Source of the DNA: JANLQX01 sp031368215
GTDB taxonomy: Bacteria; Actinomycetota; Acidimicrobiia; Acidimicrobiales; JANYDT01
Reading direction: 5' to 3'
Assembly (NCBI GenBank): GCA_031368215.1
Contig: JANLRD010000276.1
Coordinates: 1-64,000 of the forward strand
Length of the DNA: 64,000 bases
Each line of letters begins with the position of its first letter. The first letter of the stretch is position 1. The translations under genes were made by a program, and so were the position numbers. This document shows positions 1-8,720 of this stretch, piece after piece. The notes under the pieces were generated by a model. The model did no database searches. It was not told the origin of the DNA and worked only from the letters and a program-made list of their open reading frames with translations.

Positions 1-1
1 C

Positions 2-1162
2 CCCGACCCGGTCCGCGATGTCTACAAGTTGAGGCGGCCCACTCCCCTCAACCGTGCGCACCGACTCGAAAAGGCGCTCGGGACCCCGGCGCACCTCTAA
101 TACAAGTACGAGGGCAACTCCCCGGCCGGGTCCCACAAGCCGAACACGGCGGTCCCGCAGGCCTACTACAACGCCAAGGCCGGCGTGAAGAAGCTCACCA
201 CCGAGACCGGCGCGGGCCAATGGGGAACGGCTCTGGCGTTTGCATGCGCCCAGTTCGGTCTCGAATGCGAGGTCTGGCAGGTGCGGGCGTCCTACGACGC
301 AAAGCCCTATCGACGCCTGATGATGGAGACGTTCGGGGCCACGGTGCACCCCTCACCGTCGACGGTGACCAATGCCGGACGTCAGATCCTCGCCGCCATG
401 CCGGACACGCCGGGTTCGCTCGGCATCGCCATCTCCGAAGCCGTCGAGGTCGCTGCGTCGTCGGGCGATTCGGTCCGCTACGCGCTCGGGTCAGTGCTCA
501 ACCACGTTCTGATGCATCAGACGGTGATCGGACAGGAGGCCCTGAAGCAGTTCGAGATGGCCGGCGAGTATCCGGACGTCATCTTCGGCTGTGTTGGCGG
601 CGGGTCGAATTTCGGAGGGCTCACGTTCCCCTTCCTCGCCGAGAACATCGCCGGTCGGGCGAAGACCCGCATCGTGGCCGTCGAGCCCACCGCATGCCCG
701 TCGATGACGAAAGGTGTGTACGCATACGACTTTGGGGACACCGTCGGCATGACCCCGCTGATGAAGATGCACACCCTCGGGAAGAACTTCATCCCCGATC
801 CGATTCACGCCGGTGGCCTCCGCTATCACGGCATGAGTCCGCTCGTTTCCCACATCTACGAGCTCGGCCTCATCGAGGCGATGTCGAAGAATCAACTCGA
901 CTGCTTCGCCGCAGGCGTCCAGTTCGCCCGCACCGAGGGCATCATCCCCGCTCCGGAACCCACCCACGCATTGGCGGCGATGGTCGAGGAGGCCCTGCGG
1001 TGCAAGGAGTCGGGTGAGTCGAAGGTGATCCTCACCGCACTCTGCGGTCACGGCATGCTCGACATGGCTGCGTACGAGAACTACATCCACGGACGACTGG
1101 TCGACTACGACTACCCTGCCGAGGCGATCGCTGCGGCACTCGTCGACCTCCCCCGCGTCTGA
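2..1162 (+). pseudogene. trpB: TrpB2-type tryptophan synthase beta chain, interrupted by an in-frame stop; 5' end outside window
   Basis: The reading frame is open from the window edge and encodes the PLP-dependent beta subunit that condenses indole with serine. It belongs to the TrpB2 class: GSHKPNTA carries the PLP lysine (around base 140), TETGAGQWG follows, and GCVGGGSNFGG is the phosphate-binding glycine loop. A TAA stop at 98-100 replaces the second Tyr of the usual family motif (Y-Y-K-Y-E-G). The next usable start, GTG at 185, would lose the PLP lysine, so the downstream ORF alone cannot be active. A second oddity is TPLNRA at about base 41, where TPLYRA is usual. Both changes lie within 100 bases of the window edge, so sequence error at a contig end is as likely as true decay. 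The frame ends at TGA 1160-1162, overlapping the next ATG by one base. Confidence 0.85.
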
Positions 1163-1533
1163 TGCCGGGTCCGGAGATCGTCTTCGTCTACAACGCCGAC
1201 GGGACGATCTCCGGGAAGGCGAAAGATTTCGTCCACAAGATCGTCCGCCCGAGCACGTATGACTGCCAGCTCTGTGCCGTGACGTTCGGGTTCGCCGGAA
1301 TGAAGTCGAAGTGGCGTGAGTTCATTGCCTCGCTCGACGCAACCGTCTCGTTCCTGCACCGCGACGAACTCAGTGAGGCACACTCGTCCATCGTCGGCCA
1401 GGTGCTGCCCGGCGCGTGGCAGCGGACCGACCGCGGCTCTTGGAACATTCTCGTCGATTCGCCGACGATGCGTTCGTGCGATTCGCTCGACGAGCTGATC
1501 GAGATCGTCCGGGTTGGCCTGGCGCGGGCCTGA
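1162..1533 (+). CDS. Conserved hypothetical protein (123 aa)
   Basis: This small soluble protein has its ATG overlapping the TGA of the trpB-like gene (TGATG), so the two are translationally coupled. It has no signal peptide or membrane segment. It begins with a hydrophobic strand and YNADG, followed by FVHKIVRPSTY and a Cys pair C35-x2-C38 (CQLC). The pattern YNAD...HKI..PSTY.C.LC recurs in a family of uncharacterised bacterial proteins that I recognise only by pattern. The Cys pair could bind metal or be redox active, which is inference. Codon use matches its neighbours. Confidence 0.75.
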   Translation: MPGPEIVFVYNADGTISGKAKDFVHKIVRPSTYDCQLCAVTFGFAGMKSKWREFIASLDATVSFLHRDELSEAHSSIVGQVLPGAWQRTDRGSWNILVDSPTMRSCDSLDELIEIVRVGLARA

Positions 1534-1582
1534 GCTTCCCTTCGGGGTTGCGGTTTGGCGTCGCCGGTAGGAGAGTCGCAGC

Positions 1583-2419
1583 ATGCGATTCGGAGTGAAG
1601 ACAGCGCCCATGAACACGACGTGGGCCAACGTGCTCGCCACATGGAAGGAAGCCGACGGGATCGAGCTCTACGAGAGTGCGTGGAACTTCGATCACTTCG
1701 AGCCGATCTTCTCCGACCGAACCGGCCCCTGCCTCGAGGGCTGGTCGATGCTCGCGGCGATGGCAGTGGCGACCTCGCGCATCCGGATCGGATGTCAGGT
1801 CACCGGGATGCCCTACCGCCATCCCGCAGTTCTGGCGAACATGGCGGCGACGGTCGATGTGATCAGCAACGGCCGACTCATCGTTGGGCTCGGTGCAGGT
1901 TGGAACCAGGACGAGTGCACCGCGCTCGGCATTACCCTGCCGCCGCTCAAAGAGCGTTTCGACCAGTTCGACGAAGGGTGCGAGGTCATCATCCGTCTCC
2001 TGCGCGACGAGGTCGCCAACTTCGACGGAGCGCACTTCCAACTCCGCGACGCCCGCTGTGAGCCGAAGCCGGTGCAGCGTCCTCATCCCCCGATCGCCAT
2101 CGGCGGCACCGGCCCGAAACGGACGCTGCGAGCCGTCGCCCGGTACGCCCAGCACTGGAACGCGATATCCCGCAGTGTCGATTCGTGGAAGCAAAGCAAG
2201 GAGATCCTCTTGCAGCACTGCGCCGACATCGATCGCGATCCGAGCGAGATCGAGTGCTCCGTCAACCTCCACTACGTGCCGGAAAAGGGCGTCGGCGGCG
2301 TCGTCGAGCAGGCCGAGATGTGGGCCGCGGCCGGAGCTGACGTCGGCATCGTGTATCTCCCCGCGCCCCACTCCCCCGCACCGCTCGCACCCATCGCCGA
2401 GGCACTGACCTGGCTCTGA
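1583..2419 (+). CDS. LLM-class, probably F420-dependent oxidoreductase
   Basis: This is a luciferase-like monooxygenase-fold protein of 278 aa. Actinobacterial members of this subgroup usually use coenzyme F420 for hydride transfer on varied, mostly unknown substrates. Visible signatures are the N-terminal beta strand MRFGVK, YRHPAVLANMAATVD at about 78-92, and NGRLIVGLGAGW at 96-107, the hallmark cofactor-proximal loop. The C-terminal part ends in the usual helices. The start is supported by TAGGAG about 8 nt before the ATG. It lies 49 bp after the small gene on the same strand and may share its transcript. The substrate cannot be told from sequence. Confidence 0.85.
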   Translation: MRFGVKTAPMNTTWANVLATWKEADGIELYESAWNFDHFEPIFSDRTGPCLEGWSMLAAMAVATSRIRIGCQVTGMPYRHPAVLANMAATVDVISNGRLIVGLGAGWNQDECTALGITLPPLKERFDQFDEGCEVIIRLLRDEVANFDGAHFQLRDARCEPKPVQRPHPPIAIGGTGPKRTLRAVARYAQHWNAISRSVDSWKQSKEILLQHCADIDRDPSEIECSVNLHYVPEKGVGGVVEQAEMWAAAGADVGIVYLPAPHSPAPLAPIAEALTWL

Positions 2420-2561
2420 GTGGTAGCGCACCCTCGCGTCAACGATGGGAGACCTCGTCGCCCGGGCCGCGCTTGATCCCAGGTGCGTCGAGGACGCGAA
2501 GGAATCTTCGGAATTCTTCAAAGAGTGATCTCACAACCCGCCGAAATTGTCACACCCCCTT

Positions 2562-2575
2562 CGTACACTTGTACG
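2562..2575. promoter_or_regulatory. SOS-box-like palindrome before a 13E12-family gene
   Basis: CGTACA-CT-TGTACG is a perfect 6-2-6 inverted repeat ending 1 nt before the ATG at 2577. In mycobacteria, 13E12 repeat genes are preceded by a LexA box of form TCGAAC-N4-GTTCGA. This site has the same spacing, with GTAC half-sites (TCGTAC-ACTT-GTACGC). LexA binding is inference, because the LexA motif of this lineage is unknown to me. Confidence 0.4.
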
Positions 2576-2576
2576 C

Positions 2577-3983
2577 ATGAAGGTTGTCGACCCCGCCGAA
2601 CTCATCAGCGGGTTCCGTCGCGTCGACCTTTCCTCGGCCACGTCGGTGCAACTTCGCCAAGCCCTCGACGATATTCGCCGTGTCCGCGCTCGTCTCGACG
2701 GCGTCGAAGCGGAGATCGCCGGGCGGCTCAAAGACACCTCACCAACACCAGAACGCGATATCTCAACGTCGGCGTAGCGATCGAACCGTCGCGGCTCGAA
2801 GGTGTTGGCCCGTGCCGCTGCGCTCACCGACACACCCTCACTCAGTTCGGCGTTGGAGGCTGGTTCGTTGAGTGGTGACCATGTCGACGTATTCACGAAG
2901 GTCCTCGCCGCTCTCGACGGTGAGGTCAAGACCGGGTTCGCCGACGCTGCATCTGAGCTCATCGAGAAAGCCGCAGCATCGGGATCAACACCCGAGGAGT
3001 TCGCCGCCAGCCTCCACACCACCGCGGAGCGCATCGCCGGCGACGGCGGCATGAGCCGATTCGAACGCCAACGCCGCGCCACCCGCCTCCGAGCCTGGAC
3101 CGACCGGGCCAGCGGTATGTGGCGGCTGTCGGGATCGTTCGACCCCGAATCAGGAGCCCGCATCCACGGCCGTTTCGAAGCCGCCATGGCCGCGATGTTC
3201 GCCACAAAGATCCCATCGACTACGCCGACCGATCCGGGCGAGAAACAAGACCACCTCCGCGCCCTCGCCCTCCTCGCCCTCACCACTGGCACCGGTGTCC
3301 CCAACACCCAGCGTGGCGAACCGAACCCGGACACCGCTCCAACCGAGCACGCCGACCATGCCGACTATGCCCATGGTTCGGGCGGCAACACCCGGAGCGA
3401 CAACACCACCACCACCGACGACGACACAGTTCGCGCAGACGAATGGGACCTCTACACCAAGGCCCCCGGTGCTGGCACAAAACGATTCGGGCGGCCCGAG
3501 TTCACCGTCGTCATCGACACCACCCACCTCGACCCCAACGGAAACCCCACCGTCGACTGGGGCATCCCGATCACCATCCCGTGGTCACGAATCCAAGACC
3601 TCAGACGAAACGCCGACATCCGACCCGTCATCACCCGCGACGGCGCCGTCATCGATGCCGACGGCGAACTCAACCTCGGCCGCACCACCCGACTCGCCAA
3701 CCGCGCCCAACGACGCGGCCTGCGTGCCGTCTACGCCACCTGCGCCGTGCCCGGCTGCAACGTCACGTTCAACCACACGAAACCACACCATGTGCACTGG
3801 TGGCGCCACGGCGGACCCACCGATTTCGTCAAGGTGCTGCCCCTGTGCAGCCAACACCACCACGCCGCCCACGAAGGCGGTTGGCGCTTCACCCTTGGCC
3901 TCGATCGTTCGCTCACCATCGAACTTCCCAACGGTCAAACCATGCACACCGGACCGCCCAGCCGACAACAGGAGGCGGCGTGA
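2577..3983 (+). pseudogene. 13E12 / DUF222 family HNH endonuclease, split by an amber codon
   Basis: An N-terminal DUF222 domain starts at ATG 2577 (MKVVDPAELISGF, then DDIRRVRARLDGVEAEI). It is cut by TAG at 2775-2777 and continues in the same frame (RGSKVLARAAALTDTPSLS, then GSLSGDHVDVF). The C-terminal HNH domain is complete: C-x4-C-x-VTFNHTKPHHVHWWRHGG, then LPLCSQHHHAAHEGGW, with the His and Cys ligands of an HNH/Zn finger. These proteins are abundant, often multi-copy actinobacterial ORFs of unclear function, and many copies are decaying. A restart at GTG 2802 would give a 393-aa protein lacking the first helices. A Thr/Asp-rich low-complexity insert lies at about 3340-3440. Only one substitution separates it from an intact gene. 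Confidence 0.75.
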
Positions 3984-4202
3984 CGTTGCATCGAGTTCGG
4001 GTCAGGCCATCAGCGCGTGGCGAGAACCTCGGCAACCACCCGGTCGGCGGACTCGAACGCGGCCCAGACGAGTGACCCGGGCGGGCAACGACGTCATGCC
4101 GATCGCCACCGCCGGAGCACCGACCCGAACTGCGTCGCCCAGCGACAGCCGATCGCCTCGGGAACGCGTTGCAGACCTCCGACGTCCCCCGACGGCAAGC
4201 GC
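3984..4202. other. Intergenic stretch without a confident gene
   Basis: No convincing gene is seen here. On the minus strand two short protein-like pieces lie in different frames: SLGDAVRVGAPAVAIG (about 4090-4150) and SLVWAAFESADRVVAEVLA ending at TGA 4010-4012. They would join only with a frameshift, so this may be the 3' remnant of a decayed gene. Confidence 0.3.
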
Positions 4203-4307
4203 TCAGCCCCCGAGGAACCGCGGATCGGTGGCGAACTGCACGATGAACGCCCCGAGGATGAGCGCTCCGGTGATCACGGCGGCGATGATCAGGTTCCTCG
4301 TCTTCAC
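4203..4307 (-). CDS. Possible 34-aa single-pass membrane peptide
   Basis: Reading from GTG 4307-4305 to TGA gives a 34-residue peptide: a short basic start (VKTRN), one strongly hydrophobic helix (LIIAAVITGALILGAFIV) and a polar tail (QFATDPRFLGG). The composition is typical of small actinobacterial membrane proteins. AGGGG directly abuts the start, which is too close for a standard ribosome binding site. It is divergent from the thiamine operon, whose riboswitch begins about 55 bp away. It could be chance, and no family is recognised. Confidence 0.35.
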   Translation of the reverse strand: MKTRNLIIAAVITGALILGAFIVQFATDPRFLGG

Positions 4308-4359
4308 CCCTGCAGTTTCGCACCGGTCATAGCGGTGCGCGCCGCGCTATGGTTTCGGA

Positions 4360-4457
4360 ACAACCCACGGGGAGCTCGATCGATCGGGCTGAGAGGGTGG
4401 CTGCATCGCCACCGACCCGCGAACCTGATCCGGGTAATGCCGGCGAAAGGGATCGGC
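4360..4457 (+). promoter_or_regulatory. TPP riboswitch (THI element)
   Basis: All core elements of the thiamine pyrophosphate aptamer are present in order: ACGGGGAGC, the P3 arm, GGGCTGAGAGGGTGGC, the variable arm closed by GCCACC, GACCC, then GAACCTGATCCGGGTAATGC and CGGCGAAAGGGA. The 3' strand of the closing helix contains AAGGGA, which is also the only good Shine-Dalgarno, about 8 nt before ATG 4460. TPP binding would therefore be expected to hide the ribosome binding site. It controls the thiamine pyrophosphokinase and importer genes that follow. Confidence 0.95.
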
Positions 4458-4459
4458 TC

Positions 4460-5218
4460 ATGCTCGAACCAGCGTCACCACCACAACCGTCCCGCCCCGC
4501 CACGGCCCCTCCGGGCACGGCACCCCCTGATGGGGACGGAGCCCAGAGCCACACCGATGTCCTCGTCATCGGCGGAGGAGCGTCGCCACCGCAAGCGCTG
4601 CGGGCGCTGCTCCGTCCGGCAGACCAGGTCATCTGCGCCGATCGGGGGTACGCCCACGCCCTGACGCTCGGTTTGACCCCGACCGTGCTCATCGGTGACT
4701 TCGACTCGCTCGCGCCGGTCGACCTCGAACAGGCCAGGGCCACCGGAGTGAGCGTGGAAGCGCACTCGCCGGAGAAGGACGCCACCGATCTCGAGCTCGC
4801 CCTCGATCGGGCGGTGACGGGACACACCGGAGCACTCCGCATCACCGTGGTCGCCACCCCCGATGTCGGTGAACGCATCGACCACCTCCTCTCCCAGCTG
4901 GCCCTGCTCGCGGCGCCGAAGTACGCCGACGCCGAGCTGCTGGCGTGGTTCGGCCGCGCGTGCGTCCAGATCGTTCACCCGACCCGCACGGTCGCAATCC
5001 GCGGCCGCGCCGGCGAACTCGTCACGCTTCTCGCCATCGGCGGCGAGGCCAAGGGTGTGTCGACGGCGGGACTCACGTATCCCCTACGGGACGAGTCCCT
5101 GTCTCCCTTCTCGACACGCGGCGTCTCGAACGTCCTGTCCGGTACCGCTGCGACGATTTCCGTCGCCGCTGGGTGCCTTGCCATCGTCCGACCGCACGCC
5201 CTGGAAGACCACTCATGA
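4460..5218 (+). CDS. thiN: Thiamine pyrophosphokinase
   Basis: Transfers pyrophosphate from ATP to thiamine to form TPP, the last step of salvage. The 252-aa protein has a Pro-rich N-terminal extension of about 30 residues, then the catalytic domain: DVLVIGGGAS, the CADRGYAHAL.LG motif, TVLIGDFDSL with the metal-binding aspartates, SPEKDATDLELAL, and GERIDHLLSQL. The C-terminal beta domain (from about residue 165) binds thiamine. The frame is open back to 4349, but an upstream start would place the riboswitch inside the coding region. ATG 4460 directly after the aptamer is therefore chosen. Its stop overlaps the next ATG (ATGA). Substrate supply by the adjacent importer fits a salvage pathway. 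Confidence 0.93.
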   Translation: MLEPASPPQPSRPATAPPGTAPPDGDGAQSHTDVLVIGGGASPPQALRALLRPADQVICADRGYAHALTLGLTPTVLIGDFDSLAPVDLEQARATGVSVEAHSPEKDATDLELALDRAVTGHTGALRITVVATPDVGERIDHLLSQLALLAAPKYADAELLAWFGRACVQIVHPTRTVAIRGRAGELVTLLAIGGEAKGVSTAGLTYPLRDESLSPFSTRGVSNVLSGTAATISVAAGCLAIVRPHALEDHS

Positions 5219-6279
5219 AACTGCTCCGAACCTCCGCCGCCGCACTAATAGGTGCACTTGTAGTCACGAGTTGCTCCTCGAGAGGGGTGGCCAAGCCGAA
5301 CAAGCCGCGCGAGATCGTGCTCCTGGCCTACGACTCGTTCGTCCTCTCCAAAGGGGTGATCGAAGGATTCACGAAGAGCACCGGAATCCCCGTGAAGGTC
5401 GTGACGCAGGGCGATGCCGGCGAGCTCATCAACAGTGCGATCCTCACCAAGGGCAGTCCTGAGAGTGGCGTTCTCTGGGGTGTGGACTCAACGTTCCTCA
5501 GCCGGGCGATCAAGGAAGGGATCTTCTCGCCCTACACGTCGAAGCTGGCCGACGACCTCGATCCGGCCTTGCGGGCACTGGCCCCGAAGGACGAAGTCAC
5601 GCCAGTCGACCGGGGCGACGTGTGCGTCAACTACGACCGCGCCGAACTCGCCCGCCGGGGGGTCGAGCCGCCGACGAAGCTCGAGGATCTCGCCGACCCG
5701 AGGTACAAGGGCATGCTCGTCGTGCAGAGCCCGTCGACATCGTCGCCCGGCTTGGCCTTTCTCCTGGCGACCGTCGCCCGGTTCGGTGGCAAGCAGCCGG
5801 GCGGCTGGCAGGACTACTGGAAGAGCCTGAAGGCCAACGATGTGAAGGTCACGAGCGGTTGGACGGAGGCGTACGAAACGTGGTTCAGCGCAGGCGGCGG
5901 CAAAGGTGACCGGCCCCTGGTCGTGTCCTACGCGACGTCGCCGGCTGCAGCAGTCCTCTTCGGACCCGACCCGGCGGCGACCGAGGCACCTACAGGGGTG
6001 ATCGAGGACACGTGCTACCGCCAGGTGGAGTTCGCCGGCGTGCTGCGGGGCGAGGCACAGGACGAGGCCCGCCGGCTTCTCGACTTCCTCGTGAGCCCGG
6101 CGGTGCAGGAGGACATGCAACTCAACATGTTCGTGCTCCCGTCCAACACCAAGGCACGGATCGACAAGGCCTTCACGTCGTTTGCGCTTTTCCCGGCCAA
6201 CGCCGCCGAACTCCCACCCGAACAGGTCGGGGCGAACCGCGAGCGCTGGATCGACGAGTGGACGAATCTGGTGACATGA
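5215..6279 (+). CDS. thiB: Thiamine-type ABC transporter substrate-binding lipoprotein
   Basis: This 354-aa extracytoplasmic binding protein resembles ThiB/iron-type SBPs. The signal peptide (1-19) ends in lipobox VTSC with Cys20 as lipid anchor, so it is tethered to the outer face of the membrane. The mature part starts EIVLLAYDSF and contains GDAGELINSA, LWGVDSTFLSRA and GDVCVNYDRAEL, then LEDLADPRYKGMLVV, as in ThiB proteins. Translation is coupled to thiN by an ATGA overlap. Location behind a TPP riboswitch supports thiamine (or TMP/TPP) as ligand, which is inference. The signal peptide region (5245-5275) uses rare codons (CTA, ATA, GTA). Confidence 0.88.
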   Translation: MKLLRTSAAALIGALVVTSCSSRGVAKPNKPREIVLLAYDSFVLSKGVIEGFTKSTGIPVKVVTQGDAGELINSAILTKGSPESGVLWGVDSTFLSRAIKEGIFSPYTSKLADDLDPALRALAPKDEVTPVDRGDVCVNYDRAELARRGVEPPTKLEDLADPRYKGMLVVQSPSTSSPGLAFLLATVARFGGKQPGGWQDYWKSLKANDVKVTSGWTEAYETWFSAGGGKGDRPLVVSYATSPAAAVLFGPDPAATEAPTGVIEDTCYRQVEFAGVLRGEAQDEARRLLDFLVSPAVQEDMQLNMFVLPSNTKARIDKAFTSFALFPANAAELPPEQVGANRERWIDEWTNLVT

Positions 6280-6340
6280 GGTCGTCGCCGAGCCGCCGGT
6301 CGAGCGGCGACGCTGTCGGGGCTTCCGGCTGCGGTGCCCA

Positions 6341-7942
6341 GTGAGCTGGACGAGCGCAGAGCGAGGCGAGGCGCGGACGCGCCGCGCGCTCCCACAGATC
6401 GGCGTGTTGCAGTTCACCGCCGTTGCGCTCGTCGCGCTCTTCGTCATGTGGCCGTTCGCCCGCCTCCTCATCGACGGTCTGAGTTCGTCGGCCGTCGGAG
6501 ACATCGTTTCAAACGCGCGCATTCGCCGCATCGCCTGGTTCACGATATGGCAGGCCGCGCTCTCCACGGCCGCAGTGGTCACCCTTGCACTGCCGTTGTC
6601 GGCCGTACTCAGCCGTTCCCGATTTCGCGGTCGTCGCGCTGCCATGTTGTTCGCCGCTGCACCGTTCACGCTTCCGACCGTGGTAGTCGGCACCGCGTTC
6701 CTGGCCACCCTTCCCGGCGATCTCCGCCAGGGATGGTTCGCTATCATATGTGCACATATTTTCTTCAACGTCGGAATGGCGACACGAGTGCTGACGACGG
6801 CAACCGAAGGTCTTGACGGCTCTCCGTGGGAGGCTGCACGCACGCTCGGCGCGTCGCCGTTCGTGGCGTGGCGGACCATCACGTTCCGCCAGCTTCAGCC
6901 GTACGTCCTCGCCGTCGCGTCGATCGTCGGGACCCTGACGCTCACGTCGTTCGGGACCGTCTTGCTCCTCGGCGGTCCCAGCTATGCGACCGTCGACGTC
7001 GAGATCTACCGCCAAGCGCTCCAGGCCCTGCGCCTCGACCGCGCCGCCGCCCTCGCCGTGCTCCAGTTCGCCGTGGTGGGGGCCGTGCTGGTCTGGACGC
7101 TGCGTCACGAATCTCCCCCTGCATCGACTCGCAGCCGCAACCGTCGCGCGGCGATGCCGCTCGTTGCGCAGTTCGCGGCTGCCACGGTCCTGGTCGGTGT
7201 CGTTCTCACCCCGCTCGTCGCGTTGGCCAGGCGCGCGCTTCGACAGGCAGACGGCTCGTTCGGGTTCGACAACTTCCGCGCCCTCACCAAGGTGACCCGC
7301 GGATCGGGTCTCGTCGACACACCGATCACAAGCCTCGTCGTAAGTCTTCGCACCGCCTCCGCTGCTGCCGTGATTGCCATCGTCGTCGGCACCGCCGTCG
7401 CGGTCGCCGCGACGCGTTCGCGCTCGCTCACCGCCCGGCGCGCCATGCACGCGCTGGGCACCCTGCCGCTCGCCACTTCGGCGGTGGCTCTCGGACTCGG
7501 GGTGCTCCTCGGGTTCTCGTCAGAACCGTTCGCCTGGCGGCGTTCAGCGTTCCTCCTGCCGTGCGTGCAGGCCGTGGTGTGCCTCCCCTTCGTCGTGCGC
7601 ACCATCCTCCCGGCGCTCACCGACGTGCCGCCCGCACTCTCGGATGCCGCAGAGACGCTCGGTGCCTCGCCGTGGTGGGCGTGGTGGTCCATTGACTTCG
7701 CGGTAGCCCGTCGCTCGATCGGGGTGGCGATCGGACTCGCCTTCACGGTTGCGTTGGGCGAGTTCGGCGCATCCTCCTTCCTCGCCCGCCCACAGACGCC
7801 GACCATGCCCATCGCCATCGCCCGGCTGTCCGGCCGCCCCGGACAAGTCGTGCAAGGGCAAGCTGCGGCCCTCGCCCTGGTGCTCGGTGTACTTACGATG
7901 TTGTGCGTGGGACTTGCCGAGCGAACCCGACGACCGCGATGA
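6341..7942 (+). CDS. thiP: ABC transporter permease, fused two-domain (ThiP type)
   Basis: This 533-aa polytopic membrane protein is built of two homologous permease halves. Each half has an ABC-contact EAA loop: WEAARTLGAS at about residue 165 and DAAETLGASPWWAW at about 440. This double layout is typical of ThiP/FbpB permeases, where one chain forms the whole channel. About 12 membrane helices are visible. The GTG at 6341 is the first start in frame, 61 bp after thiB, in a GC-rich hairpin-prone spacer. The stop overlaps the start of the ATPase gene. Thiamine specificity rests on the riboswitch and the partner genes. Confidence 0.88.
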   Translation: MSWTSAERGEARTRRALPQIGVLQFTAVALVALFVMWPFARLLIDGLSSSAVGDIVSNARIRRIAWFTIWQAALSTAAVVTLALPLSAVLSRSRFRGRRAAMLFAAAPFTLPTVVVGTAFLATLPGDLRQGWFAIICAHIFFNVGMATRVLTTATEGLDGSPWEAARTLGASPFVAWRTITFRQLQPYVLAVASIVGTLTLTSFGTVLLLGGPSYATVDVEIYRQALQALRLDRAAALAVLQFAVVGAVLVWTLRHESPPASTRSRNRRAAMPLVAQFAAATVLVGVVLTPLVALARRALRQADGSFGFDNFRALTKVTRGSGLVDTPITSLVVSLRTASAAAVIAIVVGTAVAVAATRSRSLTARRAMHALGTLPLATSAVALGLGVLLGFSSEPFAWRRSAFLLPCVQAVVCLPFVVRTILPALTDVPPALSDAAETLGASPWWAWWSIDFAVARRSIGVAIGLAFTVALGEFGASSFLARPQTPTMPIAIARLSGRPGQVVQGQAAALALVLGVLTMLCVGLAERTRRPR

Positions 7943-8607
7943 ACGCGATGAACGCGCTCTCCGTTCGCGATGTCACCGTCCGCTTCGGCGTTCGGACCGT
8001 GCTCGACACCATCTCGCTCGACGTCGAACAGTCCGAGCTCGTCGTCGTCATGGGACCGAGCGGGTGCGGCAAGAGCACGCTGCTACGCGCCATCGCTGGC
8101 CTCGAACCGATCGTCGACGGAAGCATCCTCCTCAACGGCCGCGACACCACGATGCTGCCGCCGCATCAACGCAACATCGGGTTCGTCTTCCAGGACCTCG
8201 CCCTGTTCCCTCACCTGGGCGTCGGCGAGAACATCGCGTATGGGCTGCGTCGGCGGGGAATGAAGGCTCCTGCTCGCCGTGAGCGGGTCCGTGAGCTGCT
8301 CGATCTCGTCGGCCTTGGCGACGCGACCATGCGAAACGTGCAGACCCTGTCGGGCGGCGAGCAGCAACGCGTCGCCGTGGCTCGTGCACTTGCACCCTCG
8401 CCGTCGCTTCTTCTACTCGACGAACCGCTGTCCGCCCTCGACGCCGACCGCAAGCTCGGCATCGCCGATGAGATCGTGCGGGTGATCCGCACGACCGGCA
8501 CGGCGGCGCTCTACGTCACCCACGATCAGGACGAGGCGGCGCAGGTTGGTTCGCGTATCTTGCGCCTCGAGGACGGGCGGCTCCACCGGCGCGACACCTC
8601 GACGTAG
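7939..8607 (+). CDS. thiQ: ABC transporter ATP-binding protein (ThiQ type)
   Basis: Energises the thiamine-type importer. The 222-aa nucleotide-binding domain has Walker A GPSGCGKST (39-47), Q-loop VFQDLALFPHL, signature LSGGEQQRVAVARAL, Walker B LLLLDEPLSALD and H-loop VTHDQDEA. No C-terminal regulatory domain is present, so it is a minimal ATPase. ATG 7939 overlaps the permease stop (ATGA); a second ATG lies 9 bases on. It is the last gene of the riboswitch-controlled operon. About 110 bp follow before the next gene. Confidence 0.9.
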   Translation: MNAMNALSVRDVTVRFGVRTVLDTISLDVEQSELVVVMGPSGCGKSTLLRAIAGLEPIVDGSILLNGRDTTMLPPHQRNIGFVFQDLALFPHLGVGENIAYGLRRRGMKAPARRERVRELLDLVGLGDATMRNVQTLSGGEQQRVAVARALAPSPSLLLLDEPLSALDADRKLGIADEIVRVIRTTGTAALYVTHDQDEAAQVGSRILRLEDGRLHRRDTST

Positions 8608-8720
8608 GTCGATCTCATCAATCCTGATGATTTGCTTCTCCGCGGTGTAATCCCACCGCAGGAGTCGGCATTGGAGATGGACACCCCAACAACGGGGCGT
8701 CTTCCTCAGGAGCTACAGCA

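Noticed and set aside
98..2777. Recoding of TAA or TAG as sense in this organism
   Set aside because: Both codons end many intact genes in the window (for example TAA after the acetylpolyamine-type deacetylase, TAG after the two ABC ATPases), so the two interruptions are mutations or errors.
3998..4200. Second selenocysteine-type UGA in the minus-strand fragment
   Set aside because: No recognisable family, no Cys/Sec-type active site and no stem-loop after the UGA; a frameshifted remnant or chance is simpler.
4349..4459. Longer N-terminus of thiamine pyrophosphokinase from ATG 4349
   Set aside because: The extension is the TPP riboswitch itself; the ATG right after it has the ribosome binding site.
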